Assembly: GCF_030518195.1 (NCBI RefSeq)
Contig: NZ_JAULSC010000022.1
Span: 1-64,000, forward strand
DNA: 64,000 nt
Reading direction: 5' to 3'
Source: Nocardioides cremeus
GTDB taxonomy: Bacteria; Actinomycetota; Actinomycetes; Propionibacteriales; Nocardioidaceae
Position 1 is the stretch's first letter, and every line of letters starts with the position of its first letter. Positions 28,321-37,045 of this stretch are shown here, piece after piece. The translations under genes and the position numbers were made by a program. Under the pieces are notes generated by a model. It did no database searches. It saw nothing but the letters and a program-made list of their open reading frames with translations, and was not told the origin of the DNA.

Positions 28321-28656
28321 TTGTCTGCCCCCAACATCGACGCCGTGGGAGTCACCAACCCCTCGATCGACGACCTGCTGACGAAGACCGACAGCAAGTA
28401 CAAGCTCGTGCTGTACAGCGCCAAGCGTGCGCGCCAGATCAACGCCTACTACTCCCAGCTCGGCGAGGGCCTGCTGGAGTACGTCGGCCCCCTCGTGGAG
28501 ACCCACGTGCAGGAGAAGCCGCTCTCGATCGCGCTGCGCGAGATCAACGACGACCTGCTCACCTGTGAGGACGTCGACCCCGCCGAGCTCGCCGCCGAGG
28601 AGGCCGCCGCCAAGGCTGCTGCCGCCGACGCCGCGGCGTTCAGCCAGGGCGAGTGA
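28321..28656 (+). CDS. rpoZ: RNA polymerase omega subunit
   Basis: 111 residues starting from TTG. Omega assists RNA polymerase assembly. The family motif is present: [19 protein letters not shown] and then [13 protein letters not shown]. The tail is Ala- and Glu-rich as in other actinobacteria. It starts seven bases after gmk. A strong hairpin follows at 28681-28707. Confidence 0.96.
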   Translation: MSAPNIDAVGVTNPSIDDLLTKTDSKYKLVLYSAKRARQINAYYSQLGEGLLEYVGPLVETHVQEKPLSIALREINDDLLTCEDVDPAELAAEEAAAKAAAADAAAFSQGE

Positions 28657-28680
28657 GCTGAGCACCCACTCCACCACGCA

Positions 28681-28707
28681 GGCCGCTTCCCCGTTGGGGG
28701 AGCGGCC
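28681..28707 (+). terminator. Strong hairpin between rpoZ and coaBC
   Basis: GGCCGCTTCCCC (28681-28692) pairs with GGGGGAGCGGCC (28696-28707) around a three-base loop, with one T-G pair. It has a few T bases downstream (GATTT) but no true U-tract. It may end rpoZ transcription or attenuate read-through into coaBC. Confidence 0.5.
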
Positions 28708-28729
28708 CGCTGCGATTTCCAGGCCGCGC

Positions 28730-29929
28730 GTGGTCCTCGGCGTCGCCGGCGGGATCGCCGCCTACAAGGCCTGCGAGCTGCTGCGCCGCCTGAGCGAGTC
28801 GGGCCACGACGTCACCGTGGTGCCCACCGCCGCGGCGCTGCGCTTCGTCGGGGCGCCCACCTGGGCGGCGCTGTCGGGCAAGCCCGTCAGCGACGAGGTG
28901 TGGGACGACGTGCACGAGGTGCCGCACGTGCGGATCGGCCAGCAGGCCGACCTGGTCGTGGTGGCGCCCGCGACCGCCGACCTGATGGCCAAGGCCGCGC
29001 ACGGCCTGGCCGACGACCTGCTCACCAACACCCTGCTCACCGCACGCTGCCCGGTGGTGCTGGCCCCGGCCATGCACACCGAGATGTGGGAGCACCCCGC
29101 CACCCGCGCCAACGTCGCCACCCTGCGCGAGCGCGGCGCGCTGGTGCTCGAGCCCGCCGAGGGCCGCCTGACCGGCGCCGACACCGGCAAGGGCCGGCTG
29201 CCCGAGCCGGCCGAGATCTTCGAGGCCTGCCGCGAGGTGCTGGTCGGCGGCGGGCGCCGCGACCTGGCCGGTCGCCACGTGCTGGTCTCCGCGGGCGGCA
29301 CCCGCGAGCCGCTCGACCCGGTGCGCTACCTGGGCAACCGGTCCTCGGGGCGGCAGGGCTACGCCCTGGCCCGCGCAGCCCTGGCCCGCGGCGCCGAGGT
29401 CACCCTGGTCAGCGCGAACGCCTCGCTGCCGGACCCCGCCGGGGTCAAGGTCGTGCACGTCGCGACCACCGCCGAGCTGCGCGAGGCCGTCGTCTCCGCC
29501 GCCGGTGGCGCCGACGCCGTGGTGATGGCCGCGGCTCCCGCCGACTTCCGGCCCGTCGACGTCAGCGGAGCCAAGATCAAGAAGCGCGAGGACGGCTCGG
29601 TGGCCCCCGTCGAGCTGGTGCAGAACCCCGACGTGCTCCACGAGATCGCCCACGACCGCGCCCGTGCCGGCCAGGTCGTGGTCGGCTTCGCCGCCGAGAC
29701 CGGCGACGAGAGCGGCAGCGTGCTCGACCACGCCCGCGCCAAGCTGGCCCGCAAGGGCTGCGACCTGCTCGTCGTCAACGACGTCAGCGGGGGAGCGGTC
29801 TTCGGCAGCGAGGACAACCAGGCGGTGATCCTGGCCGCCGACGGCGACGGGACCGACGTACCGCTGGGCTCGAAGTCGCAGCTGGCGCACGCGATCTGGG
29901 ACCAGGTCGCCATCCGGATGAGGACCTGA
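28730..29929 (+). CDS. coaBC: Bifunctional phosphopantothenoylcysteine decarboxylase/synthase
   Basis: 399 residues from the GTG at 28730. CoaB joins phosphopantothenate to cysteine using CTP; CoaC decarboxylates the product with FMN, both in coenzyme A synthesis. The CoaC part (1-180) begins VVLGVAGGIAAYKAC and has the catalytic-His strand EVPHVRIG and APAMHTEMWEHPAT. The CoaB part (about 185-395) has SAGGTREPLDPVRYLGNRSSG and the NxxxD-like KREDG region. Upstream in-frame starts at 28694 (TTG) and 28658 (CTG) would put the hairpin inside the gene, so 28730 is preferred, though its Shine-Dalgarno is weak. Confidence 0.93.
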   Translation: MVLGVAGGIAAYKACELLRRLSESGHDVTVVPTAAALRFVGAPTWAALSGKPVSDEVWDDVHEVPHVRIGQQADLVVVAPATADLMAKAAHGLADDLLTNTLLTARCPVVLAPAMHTEMWEHPATRANVATLRERGALVLEPAEGRLTGADTGKGRLPEPAEIFEACREVLVGGGRRDLAGRHVLVSAGGTREPLDPVRYLGNRSSGRQGYALARAALARGAEVTLVSANASLPDPAGVKVVHVATTAELREAVVSAAGGADAVVMAAAPADFRPVDVSGAKIKKREDGSVAPVELVQNPDVLHEIAHDRARAGQVVVGFAAETGDESGSVLDHARAKLARKGCDLLVVNDVSGGAVFGSEDNQAVILAADGDGTDVPLGSKSQLAHAIWDQVAIRMRT

Positions 29930-29957
29930 GCGACCGCACCCGGTAGAAATGACACGC

Positions 29958-29978
29958 CCCGCCCGAGGACCGGGCGGG
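29958..29978 (+). promoter_or_regulatory. Hairpin in the metK leader
   Basis: CCCGCCCG (29958-29965) pairs with CGGGCGGG (29971-29978), loop AGGAC, just upstream of the Shine-Dalgarno GAGGAG. It does not resemble any SAM riboswitch class I know. It may be a terminator of coaBC or a leader structure. Confidence 0.4.
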
Positions 29979-30000
29979 ATACCGCAACCGAGGAGCCGAG

Positions 30001-31197
30001 ATGTCCGGACGCCTGTTCACCTCCGAGTCGGTGACCGAGGGTCACCCCGACAAGATCGCCGACCAGATCAGCGACAGCGTCCTCGACGAGATGCTGCGCC
30101 AGGACCCGCACAGCCGCGTCGCCGTCGAGACCCTGCTGACCACCGGTCTGGTCGTGGTGGCCGGCGAGGTCGCCACCACCGGCTACGTCGACATCAAGTC
30201 GATCGTGCGCCAGCGGATCCTCGACATCGGCTACGACCACTCCGACAAGGGCTTCGACGGCACCACCTGCGGCGTCATGGTCGCCATCGGCGGCCAGTCG
30301 GGCGACATCGCCCAGGGCGTCGACACCGGCTACGAGTCGCGCCTGGAGTCCTCGGTCGACGCGATGGACAAGCAGGGCGCCGGCGACCAGGGCCTGATGT
30401 TCGGCTACGCCTGCGACGACACCCCCGAGCTGATGCCGCTGCCGATCAAGATCGCCCAGACGCTCTCGGAGCGGCTCTCGGCGGTGCGCAAGGACGGCAC
30501 GCTGGCCTACCTGCGCCCCGACGGCAAGACCCAGGTCACCGTCGAGTACGACGACGACAACCGGCCGGTGCGCATCGACACCGTCGTGCTCTCCACCCAG
30601 CACGCCGAGGACGTCGACCTCGAGACGATGCTGCAGCCCGACATCAAGAAGCACGTGATCGACCCGGTGCTGGCCTCCTTCGACATCCCCAGCGAGGGCT
30701 ACCGGCTGCTGGTCAACCCCACCGGCCGCTTCGTGGTCGGCGGCCCGATGGGCGACGCCGGCCTGACCGGGCGCAAGATCATCGTCGACACCTACGGCGG
30801 CATGGCCCGCCACGGCGGCGGCGCGTTCTCGGGCAAGGACCCCTCGAAGGTCGACCGCTCCGCGGCCTACGCGATGCGCTGGGTGGCCAAGAACGTCGTG
30901 GCCGCCGGCCTGGCCCGCCGCTGCGAGGTCCAGGTCGCCTACGCGATCGGCAAGGCCCAGCCCGTCGGTGTCTTCATCGAGACCTTCGGCACCGGCACCG
31001 TGGCCGACGAGGTGATCCAGAAGGCGGTCCTCGAGGTCTTCGACCTGCGCCCCGCCGCGATCATCGCCGCCCTCGACCTGCTGCGCCCGATCTACGCCCA
31101 GAGCGCCGCCTACGGCCACTTCGGCCGCGAGCTGCCCGACTTCACCTGGGAGCGCACCGACCGCGCCGACGCGCTGAAGGCCGCTGTCGGGGGCTGA
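30001..31197 (+). CDS. metK: S-adenosylmethionine synthetase
   Basis: 398 residues, typical length. It makes SAM from methionine and ATP. Motifs in order: [20 protein letters not shown] (His of the triphosphate site), [12 protein letters not shown] near 126, and the P-loop-like [15 protein letters not shown] near 275. [14 protein letters not shown] also matches. ATG at 30001 follows GAGGAG by six bases. It appears to be a single-gene unit ended by a large palindrome. Confidence 0.98.
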   Translation: MSGRLFTSESVTEGHPDKIADQISDSVLDEMLRQDPHSRVAVETLLTTGLVVVAGEVATTGYVDIKSIVRQRILDIGYDHSDKGFDGTTCGVMVAIGGQSGDIAQGVDTGYESRLESSVDAMDKQGAGDQGLMFGYACDDTPELMPLPIKIAQTLSERLSAVRKDGTLAYLRPDGKTQVTVEYDDDNRPVRIDTVVLSTQHAEDVDLETMLQPDIKKHVIDPVLASFDIPSEGYRLLVNPTGRFVVGGPMGDAGLTGRKIIVDTYGGMARHGGGAFSGKDPSKVDRSAAYAMRWVAKNVVAAGLARRCEVQVAYAIGKAQPVGVFIETFGTGTVADEVIQKAVLEVFDLRPAAIIAALDLLRPIYAQSAAYGHFGRELPDFTWERTDRADALKAAVGG

Positions 31198-31208
31198 GCC
31201 CGCCCCCC

Positions 31209-31242
31209 TGCAGGAGTCCCCGGCCGGCCGGGGACTCCTGCA
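31209..31242. terminator. 34-bp perfect palindrome downstream of metK
   Basis: Seventeen bases from 31209 are exactly complementary to the seventeen ending at 31242, centred on GGCC|GGCC, with no loop other than the central bases. It sits twelve bases after the metK stop and before priA. The most likely role is termination. Confidence 0.6.
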
Positions 31243-31325
31243 CTGGTCAGGGGTTGCAACACCCATCAAGCGCAGGAGAAGGCTGACAAGTCCGGCCGTC
31301 CCCGGCGGCTGCTAGACAACACCCC

Positions 31326-33383
31326 ATGGCCGCAGGACCCGACGACCCCCATGCCGAGCAGCCCGAGCTGCTGCCCGGGCTGGTCCGCGCCACTCTCAAG
31401 CAGTCGCAGGCCAAGGCCCGCGCCACCCGGGAGCGCAAGGCCGCCGCGGCCGAGACCGCGGCGGTGCTGCCGGTGGCGCGGGTGCTGGTCGACGTGCCGC
31501 TGGCCCACCTCGACCGGCCCTTCGACTTCTCGGTGCCGGCCGCGATGGCCGACGACGCCGTGCCCGGCGCGCGGGTCAAGGTGCGCTTCGCCGGCAAGGA
31601 GACCGACGGGTTCCTCGTCGAGCGCGCCGAGACCAGCGAGCACACCGGCGCGCTGCTGCCGCTGCGCCGGGTGGTCAGCGCCGAGCCGGTGCTCAGCGCC
31701 GAGGTCGCCGCGCTCAGCGCCGCCGTCGCCGAGAGGTACGCCGGCAGCCGCGGCGACGTGCTGCGCCTCGCGGTGCCGCCGCGGCACGCCACCACCGAGA
31801 AGGCCGAGGCGCCCGCACCCGAGCCGGCTCCGCCGCACCCGCTCGAGCCGGCCGTCGAGGCGTGGGGCGACCACCCGCACGCCGCCGCGTGGCTGGGCCA
31901 CCTGCGCTCCGGGGGCGCGCCCCGGGCGGTGTGGAACCCGCCGCCGGGCGCCGACTGGCCGAGCCTGGTCGCCCACGCCGCGCTCAGCGCGCCGGGTGGA
32001 GTGGTGGTGTGCCTGCCCGACGGCAAGGACGTCGAGCGCCTCGACGCGGCCCTGGCCGCGCTGACCGGCGAGCGGCCCGAGCACGCGGTGCTGACCGCCG
32101 ACCTGGGCCCGGCCGCCCGCTACCGCTCCTTCCTCCAGCTCTCCCGAGGTCACCGGCGGATCGCGGTCGGCACCCGCGCCGCGGCCTTCGCCCCCGTCGC
32201 CGACCTGTCCCTGGTCGTGGTGTGGGACGACGGCGACGACCTGCACGCCGAGCCGCGGGCGCCGTACTGCCACACCCGCGAGACGCTGCTGCTGCGCGCC
32301 GAGCTCGCCGGGGCCGCGGCGCTGGTCGGCGGCTTCGCCCGCACCGTCGAGGCCGACCACCTGCTGCGCTCGGGCTGGGCCCACGAGCTGGTCGGGGCGC
32401 GCGAGCGGGTGCGGGCCGCGGCGCGCGTCGAGGTCGCCGGCGCCACCGACTTCGACCTGGTGCGCGACCCGCGGGCGCGCACCAGCCGGCTGCCCCGCCA
32501 GGTCCTCGACCTGGTCCGCTCCGCGCTGGCCGACGGTCCGGTGCTGGTGCAGAACCCCCGCCAGGGCTACGTCGTCTCGCTGGCCTGCGAGCGCTGCCGC
32601 ACCCCGGCCCGCTGCACGACCTGCGAGGGCCCGCTGCGCCTGCCCTCGCCGACCACACCGCCGGCCTGCCGCTGGTGCGGCACCGCGGCGCCGGCCTGGG
32701 CGTGCGCCGAGTGCGGTCACCGGGGGCTGCGGGCCCCGGTGCTGGGCGAGGCGCGCACCGCCGAGGAGCTCGGGCGGGCCTTCCCGGCCGTGCGGGTGCG
32801 CACCTCGGCCCGTGACGGCGTGCTGGCGCACGTCGACGACGCCCCCGCCATCGTGGTCGCCACCCCGGGCGCCGAGCCGGTCGCCGAGGGCGGGTACGCC
32901 GCCGTGGTGCTGCTCGACGCCTGGCTGCTGCTCGCGCGCCCCGACCTGCGCACCGACGAGGAGGCGCTGCGCCGCTGGGCCAACGCCGTGGGGCTGGTGC
33001 GGCCCGGGGGCCGGGCGATGGTGGTGGCCGACGCCGCCCTGGCCCCGGTGCAGGCGCTGGTGCGCTGGGACATGGGCGGCTTCGCAGCCCGCGAGGCCGA
33101 CAGCCGCTCCGAGGCCCACCTGCCGCCTGCCTCGCGGCTGGCCACGATCACCGGTGAGCCGGGGGCCGTCGACGACGCGCTGGTGCTGCTCGAGGTGCCC
33201 GAGCCGGTCGAGCTGCTCGGCCCGGTCGAGCTGCCCGACGACCCGGACCGCTGCCGGGTGGTGGTGCGGGTGCCCCGGGCCCAGGGTCCGGCGCTGTCGA
33301 GGGCTCTGGGCGACCTGCAGCGGATGCGCTCCTCGCGCAAGCTCGACCCGGTGCGGATCCAGGTCGACCCACCGAGCCTGTGA
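31326..33383 (+). CDS. priA: Primosomal protein N' (PriA) without helicase motifs
   Basis: 685 residues. The 3'-DNA-binding domain lies near 45-130, and the Cys-rich insertion has pairs C422/C425 and more at about 430-465 (CERCRTPARCTTC and CRWCG). The Walker A site expected near 220 reads WNPPPGADWPS and lacks GxxxGKT. The DEAH position reads WDDGDD. The protein therefore cannot hydrolyse ATP in the normal way. Actinobacterial PriA proteins are often of this type; replication restart would rest on DNA and protein binding. It overlaps nothing and precedes def by 28 bases. Confidence 0.9.
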   Translation: MAAGPDDPHAEQPELLPGLVRATLKQSQAKARATRERKAAAAETAAVLPVARVLVDVPLAHLDRPFDFSVPAAMADDAVPGARVKVRFAGKETDGFLVERAETSEHTGALLPLRRVVSAEPVLSAEVAALSAAVAERYAGSRGDVLRLAVPPRHATTEKAEAPAPEPAPPHPLEPAVEAWGDHPHAAAWLGHLRSGGAPRAVWNPPPGADWPSLVAHAALSAPGGVVVCLPDGKDVERLDAALAALTGERPEHAVLTADLGPAARYRSFLQLSRGHRRIAVGTRAAAFAPVADLSLVVVWDDGDDLHAEPRAPYCHTRETLLLRAELAGAAALVGGFARTVEADHLLRSGWAHELVGARERVRAAARVEVAGATDFDLVRDPRARTSRLPRQVLDLVRSALADGPVLVQNPRQGYVVSLACERCRTPARCTTCEGPLRLPSPTTPPACRWCGTAAPAWACAECGHRGLRAPVLGEARTAEELGRAFPAVRVRTSARDGVLAHVDDAPAIVVATPGAEPVAEGGYAAVVLLDAWLLLARPDLRTDEEALRRWANAVGLVRPGGRAMVVADAALAPVQALVRWDMGGFAAREADSRSEAHLPPASRLATITGEPGAVDDALVLLEVPEPVELLGPVELPDDPDRCRVVVRVPRAQGPALSRALGDLQRMRSSRKLDPVRIQVDPPSL

Positions 33384-33398
33384 CCTGGGTCCGGCTCC

Positions 33399-33404
33399 TA
33401 GGAT
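33399..33404 (+). promoter_or_regulatory. -10 hexamer TAGGAT for def-fmt-rsmB
   Basis: It ends seven bases before the ATG at 33412, implying leaderless def mRNA. The ATG at 33403 overlaps the hexamer and is rejected as the start. Confidence 0.45.
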
Positions 33405-33411
33405 GGCCGCC

Positions 33412-33957
33412 ATGCCCACCCAGCCGATCCGCCTGTTCGGCGACCCCGTCCTGCGCAAGCCGGCCGTCGAGGTCGTCGACTTCGACCGCGAGCTGCGCCG
33501 GCTGGTGGAGGACCTGACCGACACCATGCGCGAGGCGCCCGGCTCCGGCCTGGCCGCCCCCCAGATCGGCGTCGGCCTGCGCGTCTTCACCTGGTGGGTC
33601 GACGGCGAGCTGGGCCACCTGGTCAACCCGGTGCTCGACCTGTCGGAGGAGGAGCAGGAGGGCCCGGAGGGCTGCCTGTCCCTGCCCGACCTGGTCTTCG
33701 ACACCAAGCGCGCCCTGCGCGTGGTGGCCAAGGGCATGGACATGCACGGCGAGCCGGTGGCCGTCGAGGGCTCCGAGCTGCTGGCCCGCGCCATCCAGCA
33801 CGAGACCGACCACCTCGACGGCATCCTCTTCATCGACCGGCTCGACACCGAGGCCCGCAAGGCCGCGATGCGCGAGATCCGGGAGTCGGAGTGGTTCGGC
33901 CTCGAGAAGCCCACCGTCAAGCTCAGCCCGCACGCCACGCGCGGGCTGGGCCTGTGA
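33412..33957 (+). CDS. def: Peptide deformylase
   Basis: 181 residues. It removes the formyl group from nascent proteins. All three motifs are present: [10 protein letters not shown] (44-53), EGCLSLP with metal ligand C88, and QHETDHLDG with H130, E131 and H134. The metal is normally Fe2+. It begins an operon with fmt, which adds the formyl group, separated by 16 bases. Confidence 0.97.
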   Translation: MPTQPIRLFGDPVLRKPAVEVVDFDRELRRLVEDLTDTMREAPGSGLAAPQIGVGLRVFTWWVDGELGHLVNPVLDLSEEEQEGPEGCLSLPDLVFDTKRALRVVAKGMDMHGEPVAVEGSELLARAIQHETDHLDGILFIDRLDTEARKAAMREIRESEWFGLEKPTVKLSPHATRGLGL

Positions 33958-33973
33958 GGAGAGAGACCACCTG

Positions 33974-34909
33974 ATGCGCGTCGTCTTCGCCGGTACCCCC
34001 GAGGTCGCCCTGCCCGCCCTGGACGCGATCGTCGCCTCCGAGCACGAGCTCGTCGGGGTCGTCACCCGCCCCGACGCCCCGGCCGGTCGCGGCCGCAAGC
34101 TGGTGGCCAGCCCCGTGGCCCAGCGCGCCGAGGAGCTCGGCGTACCCGTCCTCAAGCCGGAGCACCCCCGCGAGCCGGAGTTCCAGGAGGCGCTGCGTGC
34201 GCTGCGCCCCGACTGCTGCCCGGTGGTGGCGTACGGCGCCCTGCTGCCGCAGTCGGCCCTCGACATCCCCGCCCACGGCTGGGTCAACCTGCACTTCTCG
34301 TGCCTGCCCGCCTGGCGCGGCGCGGCACCGGTGCAGCACTCGATCTGGGCCGGTGACGAGGTCACCGGCGCCACCACGTTCCGCATCGTCAAGGCCATGG
34401 ACGCCGGCCCGACCTTCGGCGTGATGACCGAGCGGATCCGCGAGCACGACACCGCCGGCGACCTGCTGACCCGCCTCGCCGAGGGCGGCGCCGGGCTGCT
34501 GGTCAAGACGCTCGACGGCATCGAGGACGGCTCGCTGGTCGCGCGCGAGCAGCCCGAGGACGGCGTGTCGATGGCGCCCAAGATCCTCGTCGAGGACGCG
34601 AAGATCGACTGGAGCGAGCCCGCGGCGGCCGTCGACCGGCGGATCCGGGCCTGCACGCCCTTCCCCGGCGCCTGGTCGCTCTTCGAGGGCGAGCGGATCA
34701 AGATCGGCCCGGTCACCCCCGCCGAGGGCAGCCTGCCGCCGGGCGAGCTGGCGGTCGGCAAGAACCACGTCGTGGTCGGCACCGGCAGCGGCGCGGTGCG
34801 CCTGGGCGAGGTCAAGGCCTTCGGCAAGAAGCAGATGGCGGCGGCCGACTGGGCCCGCGGGGCCCGGTTGGCCAGCGGCGCCCGCCTCGGCGACCCGGCC
34901 GAGGACTGA
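33974..34909 (+). CDS. fmt: Methionyl-tRNA formyltransferase
   Basis: 311 residues. It formylates initiator Met-tRNA with 10-formyl-THF. The N-terminal Rossmann part starts [12 protein letters not shown]. Catalytic N105 and H107 ([12 protein letters not shown]) and D143 (KAMDAGPT) are in place; the usual SLLPxxRG reads SCLPAWRG. The C-terminal tRNA-binding domain (about 205-300) is present. AGGAGAG lies upstream of the ATG. rsmB starts two bases after the stop. Confidence 0.97.
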   Translation: MRVVFAGTPEVALPALDAIVASEHELVGVVTRPDAPAGRGRKLVASPVAQRAEELGVPVLKPEHPREPEFQEALRALRPDCCPVVAYGALLPQSALDIPAHGWVNLHFSCLPAWRGAAPVQHSIWAGDEVTGATTFRIVKAMDAGPTFGVMTERIREHDTAGDLLTRLAEGGAGLLVKTLDGIEDGSLVAREQPEDGVSMAPKILVEDAKIDWSEPAAAVDRRIRACTPFPGAWSLFEGERIKIGPVTPAEGSLPPGELAVGKNHVVVGTGSGAVRLGEVKAFGKKQMAAADWARGARLASGARLGDPAED

Positions 34910-34911
34910 GG

Positions 34912-36270
34912 ATGGCCCGGGCACGGGTCGACCCGGCCCGCAAGGTCGCCTTCGAGGTCCTCAAGGCCGTGCGCGTGCAGGACGCCTACACCAACCTGGT
35001 GCTGCCCTCGCTGCTGCGCAAGCACGGGCTCAGCGGTCGCGACGCGGCCTTCGCCACCGAGCTGGCCTCGGGCACCCTGCGCCGCCGGGCGACGTACGAC
35101 GCCGTGCTCGACGCCTGCACCGACCGGCCGCTGCGCAAGGTCGAGGCCAAGGTGCTCGACGCGCTGCGCCTGGGCGCCCACCAGCTGCTGGCGATGCGGG
35201 TGCCCCAGCACGCGGCGATCTCCACCACCGTCGACCTGGTGCGCTCCGAGGTGGGCCCTGGCGCCGGCGGCTTCGCCAACGCGGTGCTGCGCAAGGTCTC
35301 GCAGCAGGACCTCGACGCGTGGCTGGCCGAGCTGGCACCCGCCCGGGGCACCGACCCGGTCGGCCACGACGCGCTCGTGCACAGCCACCCCGCGTGGGTC
35401 GTGGAGGCCCTCGGTGCCGCGCTGGAGGGCGGCGGCGCCGGCGACGAGGTCGGCGACCTGCTGGCCGCCGACAACGTCGCGCCGGCCGTGACCCTGGTGG
35501 CCCGACCCGGCCGCAGCACCCGTGACGAGCTGCCGGGCGAGCCCACCGCCTACTCGCCGCACGGCGTCGTGCTCGGCTCCGGCGACCCCGGCCAGGTGCC
35601 GGCGGTCGCCGAGGGCCGCGCCGGGGTGCAGGACGAGGGCTCCCAGCTGGTGGCCGTCGCGCTGGCAGACGCCCCGCTCGAGGGGCCAGACGAGCACTGG
35701 CTCGACCTGTGCGCGGGCCCCGGCGGCAAGAGCGCCCTGCTGGCCGCGCTGGCCGCCGGCCGCGGCGCCGACCTCCTCGCGGTGGAGCGCCAGCCGCACC
35801 GCGCCGAGCTGGTGCGCCGCGCGCTCGCCGGCGCCGACGGCGTACGCGGCGTGCTCACCGCCGACGGCACCCGCCCGCCGCTGGTGGCCGGGTCGTTCGA
35901 CCGGGTGCTGGTCGACGCCCCGTGCACCGGCCTGGGGGCGCTGCGCCGCCGGCCCGAGTCGCGCTGGCGCCGCCGCCCCGACGACCTCGACGTGCTGGTC
36001 GACCTGCAGCGCCGGCTGCTGGCCTCGGCGCTCGACCTGGTGCGCCCCGGCGGCCTGGTGCTCTACGCGACCTGCTCGCCGGTGCTGGCCGAGACCCGCG
36101 AGGTCGTCACCGCGACCCTCGGGTCCGTCGCCGGCTCCGAGCTGGTCGACCTGGGCCCGCAGCACGCCGCCGTGCCCGGCGCCGAGGGGCCGCTGGCCGG
36201 CACCGTGCAGCTGTGGCCCCACCGGCACCGCACCGACGCGATGTTCATGGCCCTGCTGCGCCGCGGCTGA
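34912..36270 (+). CDS. rsmB: 16S rRNA m5C967 methyltransferase
   Basis: 452 residues. An N-terminal NusB-like domain (about 1-135) is followed by a SAM-dependent methyltransferase. Motif I is LCAGPGGKS (266-274), motif IV DAPCTGLG with C338, and motif VI YATCSP with nucleophile C388. Both Cys needed for m5C chemistry are present. It ends the def-fmt-rsmB operon; its stop is one base from the stop of the convergent ATPase gene, with no hairpin between. Confidence 0.95.
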   Translation: MARARVDPARKVAFEVLKAVRVQDAYTNLVLPSLLRKHGLSGRDAAFATELASGTLRRRATYDAVLDACTDRPLRKVEAKVLDALRLGAHQLLAMRVPQHAAISTTVDLVRSEVGPGAGGFANAVLRKVSQQDLDAWLAELAPARGTDPVGHDALVHSHPAWVVEALGAALEGGGAGDEVGDLLAADNVAPAVTLVARPGRSTRDELPGEPTAYSPHGVVLGSGDPGQVPAVAEGRAGVQDEGSQLVAVALADAPLEGPDEHWLDLCAGPGGKSALLAALAAGRGADLLAVERQPHRAELVRRALAGADGVRGVLTADGTRPPLVAGSFDRVLVDAPCTGLGALRRRPESRWRRRPDDLDVLVDLQRRLLASALDLVRPGGLVLYATCSPVLAETREVVTATLGSVAGSELVDLGPQHAAVPGAEGPLAGTVQLWPHRHRTDAMFMALLRRG

Positions 36271-36271
36271 C

Positions 36272-37021
36272 TCAGTCGTCGCGCAGGTGCCGCAGGTAGC
36301 GGCCCGGCTCCTCGAGGTAGCGGCGCCAGTGCTGGACCAGCTCGAGGTCCTCCCAGGCGGTGCGGCGCAGGCCCCACGGGCCGACCTCCAGGATCGTGGC
36401 GCCCGGCATCGCCGCCAGCACGGGGGAGTGCGTCGCGCAGAGCACCTGGCCCCCGCCGTCGACCACCCGGTCGAGCGCGGCGACCAGGCCGAGCGTGGAG
36501 GAGAACGACAGCGCGGCCTCCGGCTCGTCGAGGCAGTAGAAGCCCGAGCCGTCGAAGCGGTGGGCCAGCACGGAGAGGAACGACTCGCCGTGGCTCATCT
36601 CGTGGAAGGCCGGCTCCTGGGGGAGCCGCGCGCCCGGCGGGTGGTCGAGCAGGCTCTCCTCGAGGTAGGTGTACCAGCCGTGCATGGTCTCGGCGCGCAG
36701 GAAGAAGCCCCAGCGACCGGCGCCCAGGCCGCGCCGCAGTCGCAGCGCACCGGCCAGGGGTGACTCCGAGGCGCGCGTGCGGTGCCGGCTGCCGGTCGAG
36801 CCACCCTCCGGCGAGAGCCCGTACGCCGCTGCCACGGCCTCGACCAGCGTCGACTTGCCCGACCCGTTCTCGCCGACCAGGAAGGTCACGCCGCGAGGCA
36901 GCTCGAGGCCCTCGCGGGCCAGCTGGGCCACGGCGGGCACCGTCATCGGCCAGTCGTCGGAGCGGGGCGCCCGCGCGGGGTCGACCTCCACGCTGACCAC
37001 CGGCGGCTGGTCGAAGTCCAT
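36272..37021 (-). CDS. AAA/ABC-type ATPase of unknown function
   Basis: 249 residues. Walker A GENGSGKST at 50-58, signature-like SHGES at 143-147, Walker B FYCLDEPEAAL at 161-171 and a switch His in LCATHSP near 205. This is the layout of stand-alone ABC-like ATPases akin to the DUF2813/OLD or RecF-like group, with a short helical lid and no transmembrane part. It is likely cytosolic and could act on DNA. It is divergent from the LigD-polymerase gene with only 24 bases between start codons. TAGGGT lies eight bases before the ATG. Confidence 0.82.
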   Translation of the reverse strand: MDFDQPPVVSVEVDPARAPRSDDWPMTVPAVAQLAREGLELPRGVTFLVGENGSGKSTLVEAVAAAYGLSPEGGSTGSRHRTRASESPLAGALRLRRGLGAGRWGFFLRAETMHGWYTYLEESLLDHPPGARLPQEPAFHEMSHGESFLSVLAHRFDGSGFYCLDEPEAALSFSSTLGLVAALDRVVDGGGQVLCATHSPVLAAMPGATILEVGPWGLRRTAWEDLELVQHWRRYLEEPGRYLRHLRDD

Positions 37022-37029
37022 GGTCGCCC

Positions 37030-37039
37030 ACCCTAGGCT
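37030..37039. promoter_or_regulatory. Overlapping divergent -10 elements
   Basis: On the plus strand TAGGCT (37034-37039) ends six bases before the ATG at 37046. On the minus strand TAGGGT (37035-37030) ends eight bases before the ATG at 37021. The two hexamers share the TA at 37034-37035, so the promoters probably exclude each other. Confidence 0.6.
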
Positions 37040-37045
37040 CGGCCC

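Noticed and set aside
29941-30000. SAM riboswitch before metK
   Set aside because: Only one simple hairpin fits in the 70-base interval; no SAM-I, SAM-II or SAM-IV core is visible.
33148-36228. Long minus-strand frame opposite priA-def-fmt-rsmB
   Set aside because: It crosses four well-supported genes and has biased, motif-free composition. The same holds for 37680-39521 and 55969-58716.
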